40,560 bases of DNA. It comes from Thermodesulfatator autotrophicus. GTDB lineage: Bacteria; Desulfobacterota; Thermodesulfobacteria; Thermodesulfobacteriales; Thermodesulfatatoraceae. This document shows positions 17,467 to 25,879 of this stretch, one piece after another. The notes under the pieces are model-generated. The model did no database searches. It was not told the DNA's origin and worked only from the letters and a program-made list of their open reading frames with translations. A program made the position numbers and the translations under genes. Where the stretch lies: assembly GCF_001642325.1 (NCBI RefSeq), contig NZ_LSFI01000026.1, forward strand, positions 1 to 40,560, in the 5' to 3' direction. Within the stretch, counting starts at the first letter, position 1. Each line of letters begins with the position of its first letter.

Positions 17467-17867
17467 TGATGGCTATGATGGTTCTTACTTCAGAAAGAGT
17501 AAAAAAATTAAAAGGAGTGCTTAAAGAGCAATTATTATCTATCGGGGTCTCATTGGCTATCCTGATAGATGAAGCAGGAAATGTTATTGCTTCTTCAGGT
17601 AAAGAAAACGGGGTTGATACTACCTCTTTAGCAGCCCTGGCTGCAGCTAACTTTGGAGCAACGGCCCAAATTGCCAAGCTTTTAGGGGAAGAAGATTTTT
17701 CTATCCTTTATCACAAGGGCAAAAAAGATAACATCCATTTTAGTCGAATAGGTAAAGAATTTATATTGGTAACTATATTCACTGATGAAACCCCTTTGGG
17801 GCTAGTTCGTTTAAGGGTAAACCAGATATCTCAGGACCTTCTCAATTTATTAGTAGAGGACGATTAG
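17466..17867 (+). CDS. roadblock/LC7-domain protein (MglB-like)
   Basis: The 133 residues form a single roadblock/LC7 fold, recognised from LLSIGVSLAILIDEAGNVIASSG, then DTTSLAALAAANFGATAQIAKLLGE and a strand-rich end (HFSRIGKEFILVTIF, LGLVRLRV). In bacteria such proteins commonly regulate an adjacent MglA-type GTPase, as MglB does as a GTPase-activating protein. The start is unclear: GTG 17466 and ATGs at 17469, 17475 and 17478 are all in frame, with GGAGG at 17448-17452, 13 bases before the first. It opens a four-gene operon, ten bases before the GTPase gene. Confidence 0.85.
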   Translation: MMAMMVLTSERVKKLKGVLKEQLLSIGVSLAILIDEAGNVIASSGKENGVDTTSLAALAAANFGATAQIAKLLGEEDFSILYHKGKKDNIHFSRIGKEFILVTIFTDETPLGLVRLRVNQISQDLLNLLVEDD

Positions 17868-17877
17868 CAGGTGCTAA

Positions 17878-18522
17878 ATGGCTTTAATAGATCTTCACAA
17901 AAGAGAAATACACTGCAAAATTGTTTACTACGGTCCCGGGCGCTGCGGGAAAACTACCAACCTTTTTTATATCTACAACGCCGTAGCCGAAAAATACCGT
18001 GGTAAACTTTTAACCATTGAAACCAAAGGAGATCGCACTCTCTTCTTTGACCTTTTACCCATAAACCTTGGGAAAATCCACGGTCTTGATATACGTATTC
18101 AACTCTACACCGTCCCTGGGCAAGCCCATTACCGGGCCACCCGGAAACTGGTTTTAAAGGGCGTTGATGGCATTGTATTTGTAGCAGACTCTTTGAGAAA
18201 AAGACGAGAAAAAAACATAGAAAGTCTCTTGGATTTAAGAAATAACCTCAAAGAATATGGTTTAACTCTAGAAGAAATACCCCTAGTCTTTCAATACAAT
18301 AAAAGAGACCTGGTTTCAGTAAATATCCCTCTTTTAACCATAGAAGAATTAGAAAACGATCTTAATAAAGAACTTAAAGCTCCTTATTTTGAAGCCGCTG
18401 CTGTCAAAGGAGTAGGCGTCTTTGAAACCCTAAGGGAAATAAGTAAACGTACCGTCAAATACGTAGCCAATAAATACATTTTTGCCAAAAAAACAGCTAA
18501 AGCCCAAGGAGGCATTTTATGA
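17878..18522 (+). CDS. MglA-like small Ras-type GTPase
   Basis: The 214-residue protein is a MglA-family GTPase. The P-loop is GPGRCGKTTN (19-28), switch II is YTVPGQAHYRATR (77-89, with Q82) and the base-recognition motif is NKRD (141-144). MglA sets front-rear polarity and controls type IV pili and gliding in myxobacteria, and relatives occur widely with roadblock partners. Here the partner is directly upstream and a PilB/GspE-type ATPase lies two genes downstream, so control of a surface filament or motility machine is the natural inference. Its stop overlaps the start of the next gene (ATGA), so it is translationally coupled. Confidence 0.93.
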   Translation: MALIDLHKREIHCKIVYYGPGRCGKTTNLFYIYNAVAEKYRGKLLTIETKGDRTLFFDLLPINLGKIHGLDIRIQLYTVPGQAHYRATRKLVLKGVDGIVFVADSLRKRREKNIESLLDLRNNLKEYGLTLEEIPLVFQYNKRDLVSVNIPLLTIEELENDLNKELKAPYFEAAAVKGVGVFETLREISKRTVKYVANKYIFAKKTAKAQGGIL

Positions 18523-19823
18523 GCCTTCCCAATGACAAAGACTTTGAATTAGCAGTTGACAAAGCTATAGACGAAATTTTTGGAAAAATAGAACCTTCGT
18601 CCTCAAAAGCAGCTGACGAAGAAGAGGTAAAAGTTCAACTCGAGCTAGAACCTCTTAACGAAATAGAACCTTCTCTCGAAGCCGAAGATAACAAGGTAAT
18701 AAATTTCCCACAACTTGAAGAAACTTTGCGGCTGGTTTCTGAAGAAACTGATGAAGAAGAAAAAGAAGGCGAAACCCTCAGTCAAAAAGACCTTGAGCGA
18801 ATTGCTGCTTCTCTTCTGAGTCTTGAATGGGAAGTCACACCTGAAACCTCTTTTGAATTTTTAACTACCTTAGAAGAAATAAAACAAAAAGCAGACCAGG
18901 ATCTTTATCCCATATTTGACTTGCTATATGAAGTAGGCCAATGGCTCAAAGAAAGGCCAGAAGAAGCACGCCCTGAATGGCTACATTTCCTCCATCAAGG
19001 AATAGTGGCCTTAAACTTAATAGTTATCCATGGAAAAGAGATAGACCCTTATATTAAACAATTACAATCCGCTCTCAAAAAACTAAAACAAGAGCCTGAA
19101 ACACAGGAAGACAAAGTTAAAAACATCCTCATTAAACAATTGGTATATGATTATCAACGCTTTTTAATGCTAAAATGGCTTTTCAGCCGTTCCCCTAAAA
19201 CTAAACATTGGTTAGGGCTATGTCAGAAATCCATTAATGAAATAGAAGAAGTTATTAAAGCCCTTCCACCAGAAGAGCAACCTGATTTAGAAAAAATAAG
19301 AGAAAAAGTTCTCCAGAAAACTAAAACCACTAAAAAAACTTTTACCAGAGAAAAAACAGTTTCTAAAGAGCGAGAACCAAAAATTTATCAAAAAGAAAAT
19401 ATTTTTAAAGAAGGCTATCATTGCTTTGTAGATGAAGAAGAATTTATCGTCCCAGCTTCTCAGGTAGCCTATTTTGGTCCTTTTAAGCCGGGGTGGGAAA
19501 ATAAAATAAAAGATGAAAAATTCCCTCTTATAACCTTGCTTGGTTTTTGGCGTTTCTTTTCTTTCATAAAACTCAAAAATAAGTTTAAAGGAGATTTATC
19601 TAAAAAAAACGAACAAGAACTAAGAAGTATGTCTTTACCTGTAATTAAAAGGGCAGAAGAGCCGGAATTCATTATGATTCTTTGGAAAAATAACCGCGGA
19701 GGTGTTCTTTTATTGAACGAAGCCGTCTTTATAGAAATCCCTGAAAAGAGCTTTAAAGTGAGCAAAGGAGATAGTCAGGTTGTTTTCATAGAAAATAAAG
19801 AATTTCCAATTGTAAAAATATAA
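18519..19823 (+). CDS. uncharacterised acidic protein of the MglA/pilus-ATPase operon
   Basis: I do not recognise a family. The 434 residues fall into three parts. An acidic N-terminus of about 95 residues begins MSLPNDKDFELAVDKAIDEI and is rich in E and D. An alpha-helical middle (about 100-260) has LTTLEEIKQKADQDLYPIFD and a K-rich linker (about 270-300). A beta-rich C-terminus (about 305-434) contains HCFVDEEEFIVPASQVAYFG, FIMILWKNNRGGVLLLNEAV and QVVFIENKEFPIVKI. The C-terminal strand pattern loosely recalls CheW-like domains, but this is a weak guess. It overlaps MglA at its start (ATGA) and the ATPase at its end (TAATG), so it is probably a dedicated component of the same pathway. Confidence 0.75.
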   Translation: MSLPNDKDFELAVDKAIDEIFGKIEPSSSKAADEEEVKVQLELEPLNEIEPSLEAEDNKVINFPQLEETLRLVSEETDEEEKEGETLSQKDLERIAASLLSLEWEVTPETSFEFLTTLEEIKQKADQDLYPIFDLLYEVGQWLKERPEEARPEWLHFLHQGIVALNLIVIHGKEIDPYIKQLQSALKKLKQEPETQEDKVKNILIKQLVYDYQRFLMLKWLFSRSPKTKHWLGLCQKSINEIEEVIKALPPEEQPDLEKIREKVLQKTKTTKKTFTREKTVSKEREPKIYQKENIFKEGYHCFVDEEEFIVPASQVAYFGPFKPGWENKIKDEKFPLITLLGFWRFFSFIKLKNKFKGDLSKKNEQELRSMSLPVIKRAEEPEFIMILWKNNRGGVLLLNEAVFIEIPEKSFKVSKGDSQVVFIENKEFPIVKI

Positions 19824-22170
19824 TGAATGCACCAAATTTTGAACAAATACTAAATGAAGCAGAAGTTTACGCTTCTCAGGGACTTTATGATGAAGCTATT
19901 TTAGCTCTGGAAGTCCTTATTTCTCAATACGAAGAAGATATTTCTCAAAATGGCCTTAAAGAAAAAATTTTAAAACGCATAGAAGAAATTAAAGAGTTAA
20001 AAGAGCAAAAAAAATTAGAAGAAGATTTGCCTATTGAAGTAGAAGCTTCTGAAGAAGAGCTTATCCAAGAAGCTCAAGTTCTTAAAGAAGGCGGCTTTTA
20101 TGAAGCAGCTCTTGAAATTTTTGAGAATTTAATTAACGAAGGGTCACAAAACCCGGAAGTTTATCGTGGTCTAGCTGAGTGCCTTCTTGAACTTGACCGC
20201 TTTGAAGAAGCCATAAATACCATCAAACTAGCCCTAGAAATCCCTGAGCTCACCTTAGATGAACACGCTGCTTTAAATTATCTTCTAGGCAAGGCTTATG
20301 AAAAGCTAAACAAAATAAAAGAAGCCCTTGATGCCTATAGTAAAGCCTACCATTACAACACCCATTATTTAGATGTTGCCCAAAAAATTGAAAAACTAAA
20401 AGCCCTTCAGGAAAAATTTGGACGTCTGCAACTCCTCTTCGCCAACGGTATCCTTGACGAAAAGACTTATGAAGAAGCTAAAAAAATAAGCCAGGAAACA
20501 GGAAATAGCCTGGAATTTGTGTTAATAGAAAATTTCGGTATCCCCAAGTCTGATATTGGTCAGGCTTTGTCAGAATATTATGGTTATCCTTTTGTTGAGT
20601 TTAACGAATTAAATTTAGGGCCTAAACCTTCCTGCCTTGCAGGAATAAAAGAAAGTTTTTTTAAGCAAAATGTTTGCATACCTATTGAAGAAAGTGATGA
20701 ACGAATTGTTCTCCTAATGGAAGATCCCTCTGACAGCATGCGCCTTGACTTAATCCGCCAAGTGCTAAAGGCCCAAAAGTTTGAAATAAAAGTAGGGATA
20801 AGAGAAGATATTTATAAGTTCATAGATTATTTTTACGGCAAATCTGACTTTGATCTCCCTGAAGACCTTTCTGAGCTTGAAATAGTTGAGGAAGAAGAAG
20901 ACCAAGAGATTACAGAAGAAGATCTTTCAAACAGTGTCGTTGTTCAGTTAGCTAACCATATTTTAGAAGAGGCTTATCGCAAAGGGGCCTCTGATATTCA
21001 CATAGAATCTTTGCCAGGTAAACGCGGTGCTCAAGTACGCTACCGTATAGATGGTGAGTGCCACCTGGTACGTAAAATCCCTTTTGCCTACAAAAGGCCG
21101 CTTATTTCCCGTATAAAGATCATGGCCAATCTTGACATCGCTGAAAAACGCCTACCCCAAGACGGGAAAATCAAGTTCAGGCTGAAAAACGCCTACCCCA
21201 AGACGGGAAAATCAAGTTCAGGCTCAAAAACGGTCGGTCCTTTGAAGTACGTGTAGCCACCATACCCACCATTGAAAATAATGAAGACGTGGTCATGCGA
21301 ATTTTGGCCTCAGTAGAGGCTATGCCTATTGATAAACTTGGTTTAAGAGAAGAAAACCTTGAGGCCTTCAAAAAGTTATTGCAAATGCCCTATGGGCTTA
21401 TTTTGGTAGTTGGGCCTACAGGCTCGGGTAAAACCACCACCCTACATGCTGCCCTGGGATATATTAATACCCCCAACAAAAAAATCTGGACCGCGGAAGA
21501 CCCGGTAGAAATCGTCCAGGAAGGTTTACGTCAAGTCCAGGTTAAACCTAAAATTGGGCTTGATTTTGCTAGGGTGCTTAGGTCTTTTCTAAGAGCAGAC
21601 CCTGACATCATAATGATTGGTGAAACGCGAGATGAAGAGACCGCTCGCACGGTAATTGAAGCTTCTTTGACTGGACATTTAGTCTTTACTACCCTTCATA
21701 CCAACAGTGCTCCTGAAACAGTTACCAGATTATTAGGCATGGGTATGGACCCTTACAATTTTGCTGATGCCCTTCTTGGCATCCTCGCTCAGCGTCTGGC
21801 TAAAAGGCTTTGCCCTAATTGTAAAGAACCTTACCAACCATCAGAAGAAGAAATAGACCTTTTGATAGAAGAATACGGAGAACATCCTACCACTCCGCTT
21901 ACCAGAGAAGCTTTTAAAGAAGCCACTCTCTTCAAGCCTAGAGGTTGTTCCTCTTGTAACAATACCGGTTATAAAGGCCGTTTGGCCATTCATGAACTAC
22001 TGGTAGCCAACGACGAGATAAGAGAACTCATCGTAAAAAACGCCCCGGTTCATGAAATAAGAGACGCCGCCATGAGAGCTGGCATGCTTACCCTAAAACA
22101 GGATGGTATCTGGAAAGTGCTTCAAGGTCTAACTGACCTGAAACAAATCAGAGCTGTCTCTATCAGATAA
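19823..22170 (+). pseudogene. TPR-containing PilB/GspE-type secretion ATPase, frame broken by a 41-bp duplication
   Basis: With one copy of the duplication removed the gene encodes 768 residues. TPR-like helices (about 5-40 and 80-190) lead into a MshEN-type domain (about 198-265, GRLQLLFANGILDEKTYEEA). Then comes the secretion ATPase with Walker A GPTGSGKTTT, the Asp box TAEDPVE, Walker B DIIMIGETRDEETA, HTNSA, and a four-cysteine zinc site (CPNC and CSSC). These hexameric ATPases power type IV pilus assembly or type II secretion. As given, the first part ends at 21256 with a foreign tail (NAYPKTGKSSSG) and lacks the Walker motifs, which lie in a second frame (21289-22170). TPRs fused ahead of MshEN are unusual. 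The MglA-roadblock context suggests polarity-controlled pili. Confidence 0.85.
21140..21221 (+). repeat. exact 41-bp tandem duplication inside the secretion ATPase gene
   Basis: The unit starting GCTGAAAAACGCCTACCCCA (21140-21180) is repeated without a mismatch at 21181-21221. A partial third match, GCTCAAAAACG (21222-21232, 10 of 11 bases), follows. The near-identical 11-base ends give a simple route for slippage. Because 41 is not a multiple of three, the duplication shifts the frame, and removal of one copy restores 769 codons exactly. Confidence 0.95.
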
Positions 22171-22299
22171 AAAGGAAACCTTTGCAAAATCTTAAAAGTT
22201 TACTTTGTCACTCCGAGTAGGCCAAAGGCCACGAAGCAGTCTCAGAGGGTCTTAAGGAAAGATTGATTAGTCAATATTTTTGCAAAGGCTTCAAAAGGA
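22171..22299. repeat. MITE-like element with IS5-type ends
   Basis: A 129-bp stretch has inverted ends. The left end has AACCTTTGCAAAAT (22178-22191), and the right end, read on the minus strand, has AGCCTTTGCAAAAAT. The shared core CCTTTGCAAAA is also in the ends of the decayed IS5-type element at 1387-2444. No coding capacity is present. The interior contains a GTCACTCCGAG...GAAGCAGTCTC unit typical of the dispersed repeats. It sits immediately after the ATPase stop codon. Confidence 0.55.
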
Positions 22300-22326
22300 T
22301 ATTAACAAAAATTCTAATGTTATATT

Positions 22327-22554
22327 CAGATCACCATGGCGACGGTGTCGCCTCGCGACAAGGATTGCTTTGCCACTTCGTGGCTCGCAATGACAAAAAC
22401 ATTAGAAAAAGCTAGCGATGACTCAGAAGGAAGAGGCCTTGCCATGACAAAAAGAGAATGTGGAGGTCTGCGGTGACATCCCATTGGTCACCGCGAGAGA
22501 ATATCAACTTATCACTGCGGGGAGACCCTTCGCTCTCCCCGGGGCAAGCGAAGC
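22327..22554. repeat. cluster of dispersed hairpin repeats downstream of the ATPase pseudogene
   Basis: No gene lies between 22171 and 22615. Unit 22327-22394 matches 13112-13179 (55 of 68) and can fold through GGCGAC/GTCGCC and CCAC/GTGG arms. Unit 22522-22554 matches 13311-13343 and inverted 34566-34600. Between them an extra perfect hairpin GCGGTGAC/GTCACCGC sits at 22470-22494. Such repeats probably act as transcript ends or are simply selfish; no function is shown. Confidence 0.7.
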
Positions 22555-22584
22555 AATCTTTTGGTATTTTTTCCGAAAAATTTA

Positions 22585-22619
22585 TTAACCTCCATGCCCC
22601 TGTGGGGCAGGGGGGTTAA
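22585..22619 (-). terminator. hairpin terminator overlapping the P-type ATPase stop codon
   Basis: On the minus strand TTAACCCCCCTGCCCC pairs with GGGGCATGGAGGTTAA across a three-base loop with two weak positions, and TAAATTTTT follows. The stop codon (22616-22618) lies inside the stem, so termination directly follows translation. Confidence 0.7.
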
Positions 22620-25291
22620 TAACGAAAAAGGCGAGTTATAAGGCTTTTCAATAGTTCTGCTGGAAAAAGATAAAATAGGGCCAACGCAGAGAGTATAAAC
22701 CACCACTTCCCAGGAATAGAAACAGTATGCAAATACTTATTAAAAAACGGGCACTGAACAATAACAACTTGAGAAATTACCATAAAAAGAACACTTAAGT
22801 TCAGCCATTTGTTGGCAAAGGGATTGAATTTCCAGATATTCAAATATTCTGACCGCGAGACATAGGCCACTGCCACCGCCATAAGAACAAAACCTGTAAA
22901 TAAAACTGTCTGGGCAAATATTACCGATTGCGAACTGGAAAGAGCATAATCAAAGACTGGTAATAAAAAAAGAGCTATAAGCACAGAAAAAACCGTAATT
23001 AAAGCAACAAGCCTCCTGGTAAAAACTCCTTCTTCTGGCGGCCTGGGGGGACGTTTCATAAGATCTGGTGAAGGTGGATCCACCCCCAAAGCGAGCGCTG
23101 GCGGCCCGTTAGTGACCAGGTTAATCCAGAGGATATGAATAGCCGTAAGAGGAAGAGCTAGCCCTTTTAAAAAACCTGCTATCAACACCAAAATTTCTGA
23201 AAGGTTAAAGCTCAACAGAAATAACATATATTTTTTGATGTTATCAAAAATAGTCCGGCCCTCTTCTACCGCTGCTACGATAGTAGCAAAGTTATCATCA
23301 GCGAGAATGATATCTGAGGCCTCTTTAGCCACCTGGGTACCGGTAATGCCCATAGCAATGCCAATGTCAGCGGCCTTTAAGGCCGGGGCATCATTTACCC
23401 CGTCACCGGTCATAGCCACCACATGGCCCTCTTCTTTCAAAAGCTTTACTAGACGAAGCTTATGAGATGGAGAAACCCTGGCAAAGATGGAAACCTCTTT
23501 CAGCTTTTCCTTTAACTCCTGGTCAGAAAAGGTTTCTACCTCTTTGGCCGTTAAAACAAATCCTGAACTTCTTTCTGAAACAATACCCAAATCATATCCT
23601 ATAGCCAGGGCTGTCTTGGCATAATCTCCGGTTATCATGATTACTCTTATGCCAGCTTCTTTGCACTTTTTAACAGCTTCTCGCACCTCTGGCCGGGGGG
23701 GATCTATCATGCCCTGGAGCCCACAAAAAATAAGATCTTTTTCTATCTCGGTCTGAGAAGGCATGTGCTCTGTCTCACGAAAAGCAAAGGCCATAACCCT
23801 TAGGGCCTCATCGGCCAGGTTATCAGTTATCTGGACCAGTTTTTGTTTCTCTTTACTCGTAAAGGGAAGAATCTGATTATCTTTCTGATAGTGAGAAGAA
23901 ACATCTAAAATGCTTTCAAGGGAACCCTTGGTCAAAACCAAGTAACGCCCGTTTGCCCTCTCACGCACCACCACGCTCATTCTTTTACGGTCACTATCAA
24001 AGGGAACCTCTGCTACCCTTTCAAAGGCCTCTGGCTTAAGGCCTGCTTTAAGGCCGGCCACAAGAAGGGCTATCTCAGTAGGGTCTCCTATAAACTTCCC
24101 GTCTTCTAAACGGGCATCGTTACAAAGAAGACCTACTAAAAGAGTATGATAAAGGTCTGGGTGATGAAATATATCTACTGGCTTTCCCTGGTATAAAATC
24201 TGCCCCTGAGTTTCGTAACCTGCGCCTGTAACTTCAAAGAGTTTGTCTCCAGCCCATATCTTTTTAACTGTCATTTCATTTTTGGTAAGGGTGCCGGTTT
24301 TGTCCGTACAGATAACCGTGGTAGAGCCAAGGGTTTCCACTGCCGGGAGACGTTTTACAATGGCCCGTCGTTTAGCCATACGCGAAACACCTATAGCTAG
24401 GGCAGCAGTAACTACAGCGGGGAGAGACTCAGGCACGGCTGCCACTGCCAGAGAAACACCCCAGAGAAACATCTCAAGCCAGGAATGTCCTCGCATTATA
24501 CCAAAGGCCGCCGCCACCGCGGCTACGATTAGAGATAAAACTCCCAGCCAGCGGCCTATGACTGCCAGCCTTTTTTCAAGAGGGGTCTTTTCTTCTTCCA
24601 CCCCTTTAAGCATATGGGCGATTTTTCCAAATTCTGTGGCCTTTCCAGTAGCCACCACCAGGCCAAGGCCTCGGCCATTAATCACCGTGGTGCCAGCAAA
24701 GGCCATATTGCGTCTATCAGGAAGGGGAGTTTCTGGAGGTAAAATAAGAGACGCGTCTTTGGTTACCGGGATAGACTCTCCCGTAAGAGGGGCTTCGTCA
24801 ATTTTAAGGTTTACGCTTTCCACCAGACGCACATCAGCGGCTATTTTGTCCCCTGCTGTAAGCACCAGAATGTCTCCAGGAACCACCTCACGAGCTGGAA
24901 TTTTAAGATGTTTTCCTTCACGAACAACCACCGCCTCAGGAGCAGCCATCTCTTTTAAGGCGGCCAGGGCCTTATCCGCCTTCCACTCCTGAAGAAAACC
25001 CAATATCCCACAGGCCAAAATGATTAACAGTATGACTACAGCTTCTATTTTATCTCCCACCAGCAAAGAGATACCTGCTGCCACAAGCAAAATAAAAATT
25101 AAGACATTGGCAAACTGAGCCAGAAAGAGTTTTAGGGGAGACTTTTTAGGAGACTCTTCCAGTTCATTGGGGCCATAGATTTCAAAACGTTTTTTGGCTT
25201 CTTTCAAGGAAAGACCTGAAAAAGATGATTCCAGAAAACTAAAAAGTTCTTCTAGCTTAAGACTATGGGGGGTTGAGGGTAACCTGGCCAC
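22616..25291 (-). CDS. P2-type (calcium/cation) transporting ATPase
   Basis: This 891-residue inner-membrane pump has a cation-ATPase N domain, actuator motif LTGES (169-173), phosphorylation site CTDKTGT (D330), the nucleotide-binding-domain lysine in TKGSLE, GDGVNDAP (629-636) and about ten membrane helices. Transport-site residues resemble calcium pumps: VPESLP in helix 4 and NxxE (N696, E699) in helix 5. In helix 6 the motif is NLVTN, so the aspartate equivalent to SERCA D800 is asparagine (N728). Calcium is thus likely but not proven as substrate. It starts at GTG 25291 with no obvious ribosome binding site, which fits only if it is translated weakly or starts elsewhere. The upstream ilv terminator separates it from ilvN. 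Confidence 0.9.
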   Translation of the reverse strand: MARLPSTPHSLKLEELFSFLESSFSGLSLKEAKKRFEIYGPNELEESPKKSPLKLFLAQFANVLIFILLVAAGISLLVGDKIEAVVILLIILACGILGFLQEWKADKALAALKEMAAPEAVVVREGKHLKIPAREVVPGDILVLTAGDKIAADVRLVESVNLKIDEAPLTGESIPVTKDASLILPPETPLPDRRNMAFAGTTVINGRGLGLVVATGKATEFGKIAHMLKGVEEEKTPLEKRLAVIGRWLGVLSLIVAAVAAAFGIMRGHSWLEMFLWGVSLAVAAVPESLPAVVTAALAIGVSRMAKRRAIVKRLPAVETLGSTTVICTDKTGTLTKNEMTVKKIWAGDKLFEVTGAGYETQGQILYQGKPVDIFHHPDLYHTLLVGLLCNDARLEDGKFIGDPTEIALLVAGLKAGLKPEAFERVAEVPFDSDRKRMSVVVRERANGRYLVLTKGSLESILDVSSHYQKDNQILPFTSKEKQKLVQITDNLADEALRVMAFAFRETEHMPSQTEIEKDLIFCGLQGMIDPPRPEVREAVKKCKEAGIRVIMITGDYAKTALAIGYDLGIVSERSSGFVLTAKEVETFSDQELKEKLKEVSIFARVSPSHKLRLVKLLKEEGHVVAMTGDGVNDAPALKAADIGIAMGITGTQVAKEASDIILADDNFATIVAAVEEGRTIFDNIKKYMLFLLSFNLSEILVLIAGFLKGLALPLTAIHILWINLVTNGPPALALGVDPPSPDLMKRPPRPPEEGVFTRRLVALITVFSVLIALFLLPVFDYALSSSQSVIFAQTVLFTGFVLMAVAVAYVSRSEYLNIWKFNPFANKWLNLSVLFMVISQVVIVQCPFFNKYLHTVSIPGKWWFILSALALFYLFPAELLKSLITRLFRY

Positions 25292-25314
25292 AATATTAGT
25301 TTTAAGAAATAATT

Positions 25315-25348
25315 AAGGGGTAGGCAACAAAATATTTACCTACCCCTT
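25315..25348 (-). terminator. terminator of the ilv operon
   Basis: A 10-bp perfect stem, AAGGGGTAGG (25315-25324) with CCTACCCCTT (25339-25348), is followed on the minus strand by AATTATTTCTT. It lies 26 bases after the ilvN stop and before the P-type ATPase start. Confidence 0.75.
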
Positions 25349-25374
25349 AGCATCGTTATTAATTTACCAAATTG

Positions 25375-25869
25375 TTACACGGTTTTCTTTTCGCGTTTCA
25401 TGGCTATAAGCCCGGTACGGACTATTTCTTTGATGCCCAGAGGTTTTAAAAGTTCAATAACAGCTTTGAGCTTACTTTCAGGCCCGGTAACTTCAATGGT
25501 GTAAGTCCTTGGGCTTACGTCCACCACCTTGCAGCGAAATATGTCACACATCCGCAGAACTTCAGCTCTGGTATCTTTTTCAGCCTTTACCTTTATAAGG
25601 GCCATTTCTCTTTCTACAAATTCAGACTCTTCAGTAACATCAACCACTTTATAGACATCAATTAAACGGCGTAACTGCTTGATTATCTGTTCAATAATCA
25701 TTTCGTCACCATGAGTGACCAAAGTAAGATGAGAAAGAGTAGGGTCAAGAGTTTCCGCTACACAAAGACTATCAATATTAAAACCTCTGCCTGTAAAGAG
25801 CCCAACAATACGAGCCAGGGCCCCAGGAGTATTTTCAACCAGCACTGAAAGAGTATGCTTTCTTTCCAT
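25375..25869 (-). CDS. ilvN: acetolactate synthase small (regulatory) subunit
   Basis: The 164-residue protein has an N-terminal ACT domain, HTLSVLVENTPGALARIVGLF (about residues 4-24), and the C-terminal ALS_ss domain, so it is the usual IlvN/IlvH regulatory subunit. It activates the catalytic subunit and confers feedback inhibition by valine (known for the family). GAGAGG precedes the ATG. It follows ilvB after a ten-base gap, and the operon ends in the hairpin at 25315. Confidence 0.95.
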   Translation of the reverse strand: MERKHTLSVLVENTPGALARIVGLFTGRGFNIDSLCVAETLDPTLSHLTLVTHGDEMIIEQIIKQLRRLIDVYKVVDVTEESEFVEREMALIKVKAEKDTRAEVLRMCDIFRCKVVDVSPRTYTIEVTGPESKLKAVIELLKPLGIKEIVRTGLIAMKREKKTV

Positions 25870-25879
25870 ATGCCTCTCC

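Noticed and set aside
24243-24992. Long open frame on the plus strand inside the P-type ATPase gene
   Set aside because: It is an opposite-strand shadow of a well-supported ATPase, with a low-complexity arginine/serine/threonine-rich translation.
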